Source: CAWAWP01 sp963841205
Lineage (GTDB): Bacteria > Chloroflexota > Ktedonobacteria > Ktedonobacterales > JADMIN01
Assembly: GCA_963841205.1 (NCBI GenBank)
Contig: CAWJCH010000010.1
Span: forward strand, 124,001-188,000
DNA length: 64,000 nucleotides
Direction: 5' to 3'
In this document: positions 62,976 to 64,000 of the stretch, one piece after another
Position numbering within the stretch: position 1 is the stretch's first letter
Layout of the letters: every line of letters starts with the position of its first letter
Notes under the pieces: model-generated
What the model was told of the DNA's origin: nothing
The model's database searches: none
What the model saw: only the letters and a program-made list of their open reading frames with translations
Position numbers and translations under genes: made by a program

Positions 62976-63518
62976 CGTGAGTGTCGTGTCGAAGGTGTAG
63001 CTCGCGCCGCCACGCCGCGCGTAGACCTCAAGCGTGTAGGGTCCCGGCGGCATGGAAGGCGCGGTGAGCTGCCACTGCGCCGAACCGGCGATATTGGTCG
63101 TTTGTTGTGCGGGCCAGGTGGTGAGGAGAGGGTTGGCGTCTCCCTGCCGCGCGCGCAGCGTGCAGAGAACGCCGGCCGCGGGCGTCGTAGAGCCGTCATT
63201 CGTGGCCGTCACGAGCACGGTGAATGGCGAACCAGCGGCGACGGGGTTCGGCGAGGCCACCACGACGATGGCGAAGCGGCCACCGCCGGAGAACGGCGTA
63301 TTCGTCGCCGTGGGGCTTGGCGAGGGCGAGAGCGCGATGGTGGCCGTCGCCGTCGGCTGGGTCGTTGCGGTTGGGGTGGAACTGGCGAACGCGCCCAGCG
63401 CCGAACGCGTCAAGACGCCCGCGCCCAGGCCGCTCAGCGCGAAGACCGCCAGCACGACGGCCACCACCGCCGCCGAGGGGCCTCTGCCCACGAACGTTCG
63501 TCTCTTCAGCACGCTCAC
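62964..63518 (-). CDS. membrane-anchored extracellular Thr/Pro-rich protein
   Basis: About 184 residues from a GTG at 63518 (an in-frame ATG at 63617 is possible but gives an Arg/Ala-rich start). One hydrophobic segment (AAVVAVVLAVFALSGLGAGVL) is followed by a Thr/Pro/Ser linker and a C-terminal beta-sandwich-like domain (RFAIVVVASPNPVAAGSPFTV to YTFDTTLTLTT), similar in pattern to extracellular Ig-like or CARDB-type domains. It faces the outside of the cell. Start choice is uncertain. Confidence 0.7.
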   Translation of the reverse strand: MSVLKRRTFVGRGPSAAVVAVVLAVFALSGLGAGVLTRSALGAFASSTPTATTQPTATATIALSPSPSPTATNTPFSGGGRFAIVVVASPNPVAAGSPFTVLVTATNDGSTTPAAGVLCTLRARQGDANPLLTTWPAQQTTNIAGSAQWQLTAPSMPPGPYTLEVYARRGGASYTFDTTLTLTT

Positions 63519-63676
63519 CCAGCCCAATCGTCGATCGGTGTGCCGAGCCCGCACAGACGGGCTTCTTGGCCGCGTGGCCCCAGGCGCGGCTGCAAGGACC
63601 GGCCAACCCGCGTGCATTCTATCCGGCAGGCCGACGGCGCCTCAAGCCGCTAGCCGTGATGGATGACGGACGCGCC

Positions 63677-64000
63677 CTAGGGCATCGATGAGCCATGCGC
63701 CGCCTCGAAGTCCACCAGGCGCACGTCGGGGTCCGCCAGCATCAGCGCCGAGACGTCCATCACCCGCGTCTCCGGCGTCAGCAGCGCCGCGCCACGGCGG
63801 ACCGTCGCGAGGTGCGCCAGCCCCGACTTGCGCAGCACCCATTCCGCCAGCAACACGTACGACGCCCAGTGCGCCGGGTTCGAGGTCCGCTCCCAGACCG
63901 GCTCGCCAAAGCGGAACGCCTGCTCGAAGAACTCATTGTTCTTCACCGCGAACGGGAAGAGCTTGCGCCCCAGCGGCTCCCCCTCCACCTCGCCGGACTG
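63677..64000 (-). CDS. unidentified protein, C-terminal part (5' end outside window)
   Basis: The frame is open from the right window edge to a stop at 63677, giving at least 107 residues of a C-terminus. Visible text: LFPFAVKNNEFFEQAFRFGE, NPAHWASYVLLAEWVLRKSG and VMDVSALMLADPDVRLVDFE. Composition is that of a real soluble protein. I do not recognise the family from this part. Confidence 0.6.
   Translation of the reverse strand, partial: QSGEVEGEPLGRKLFPFAVKNNEFFEQAFRFGEPVWERTSNPAHWASYVLLAEWVLRKSGLAHLATVRRGAALLTPETRVMDVSALMLADPDVRLVDFEAAHGSSMP

Overview
The window is high-GC bacterial DNA. Its first 34 kb is one long, almost uninterrupted informational gene cluster on the + strand: rpoB (3' end), rpoC, rpsL, rpsG, fusA, tuf, the S10 operon (rpsJ to rpsQ), the spc operon (rplN to secY, adk, map), then infA, rpmJ, rpsM, rpsK, rpsD, rpoA, rplQ, truA, rplM and rpsI. 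Fusion of the str, S10, spc and alpha blocks, zinc-type S14, S4 and L36, a large RpoC insertion and very long basic, acidic or Gly/Arg tails on several ribosomal proteins suggest a Chloroflexota bacterium (Thermomicrobia-like). That placement is inference from gene order and protein features only.

The cluster is broken once, between map and infA (25.2-27.6 kb), by nested IS200/IS605-type elements carrying tnpB. From there to 56.6 kb tnpB elements recur at about 35.7, 41.3, 47.2 and 52.8 kb, with a 303-bp derivative at 56.3 kb that has element ends but no transposase. Only two tnpB genes are intact (47.2 and 52.8 kb). The others carry a frameshift, an amber codon or a truncation, and the only tnpA is a wreck lacking the catalytic tyrosine. 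TnpB proteins of this superfamily are RNA-guided nucleases (Cas12 ancestors) whose guide is the sequence just beyond the right end. Here the right ends lie on a start codon, a stop codon and another tnpB.

The DNA between and after these elements (34.6-64 kb) is accessory or housekeeping. In order it holds: a three-helix membrane protein; a Rieske non-heme iron oxygenase; a 3-hydroxyisobutyrate-type dehydrogenase; a PEBP-family protein; a short-chain dehydrogenase; an enoyl-thioester-reductase-like MDR protein; a cupredoxin lipoprotein next to a DUF2231-Rieske membrane protein and an SRPBCC membrane protein; a lipoprotein; a Tat-exported DyP-like protein; a large secreted cysteine-rich protein; an HD phosphohydrolase; an alpha/beta hydrolase; a decayed topoisomerase IB; a DUF1634-TauE/SafE pair; a Pro/Gln/Tyr-rich membrane protein; a Xer recombinase; a purine nucleoside phosphorylase; a secreted Thr-rich protein; and a partial gene at the right edge.

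Several sigma70-type promoters (in front of rpsL, adk, infA, rplM, the 34.6-kb membrane gene, the HD gene and xerC) can be read with 16-18 bp spacers. A good intrinsic terminator follows rpsI and another follows the large secreted-protein gene. No rRNA, tRNA or CRISPR array was seen.
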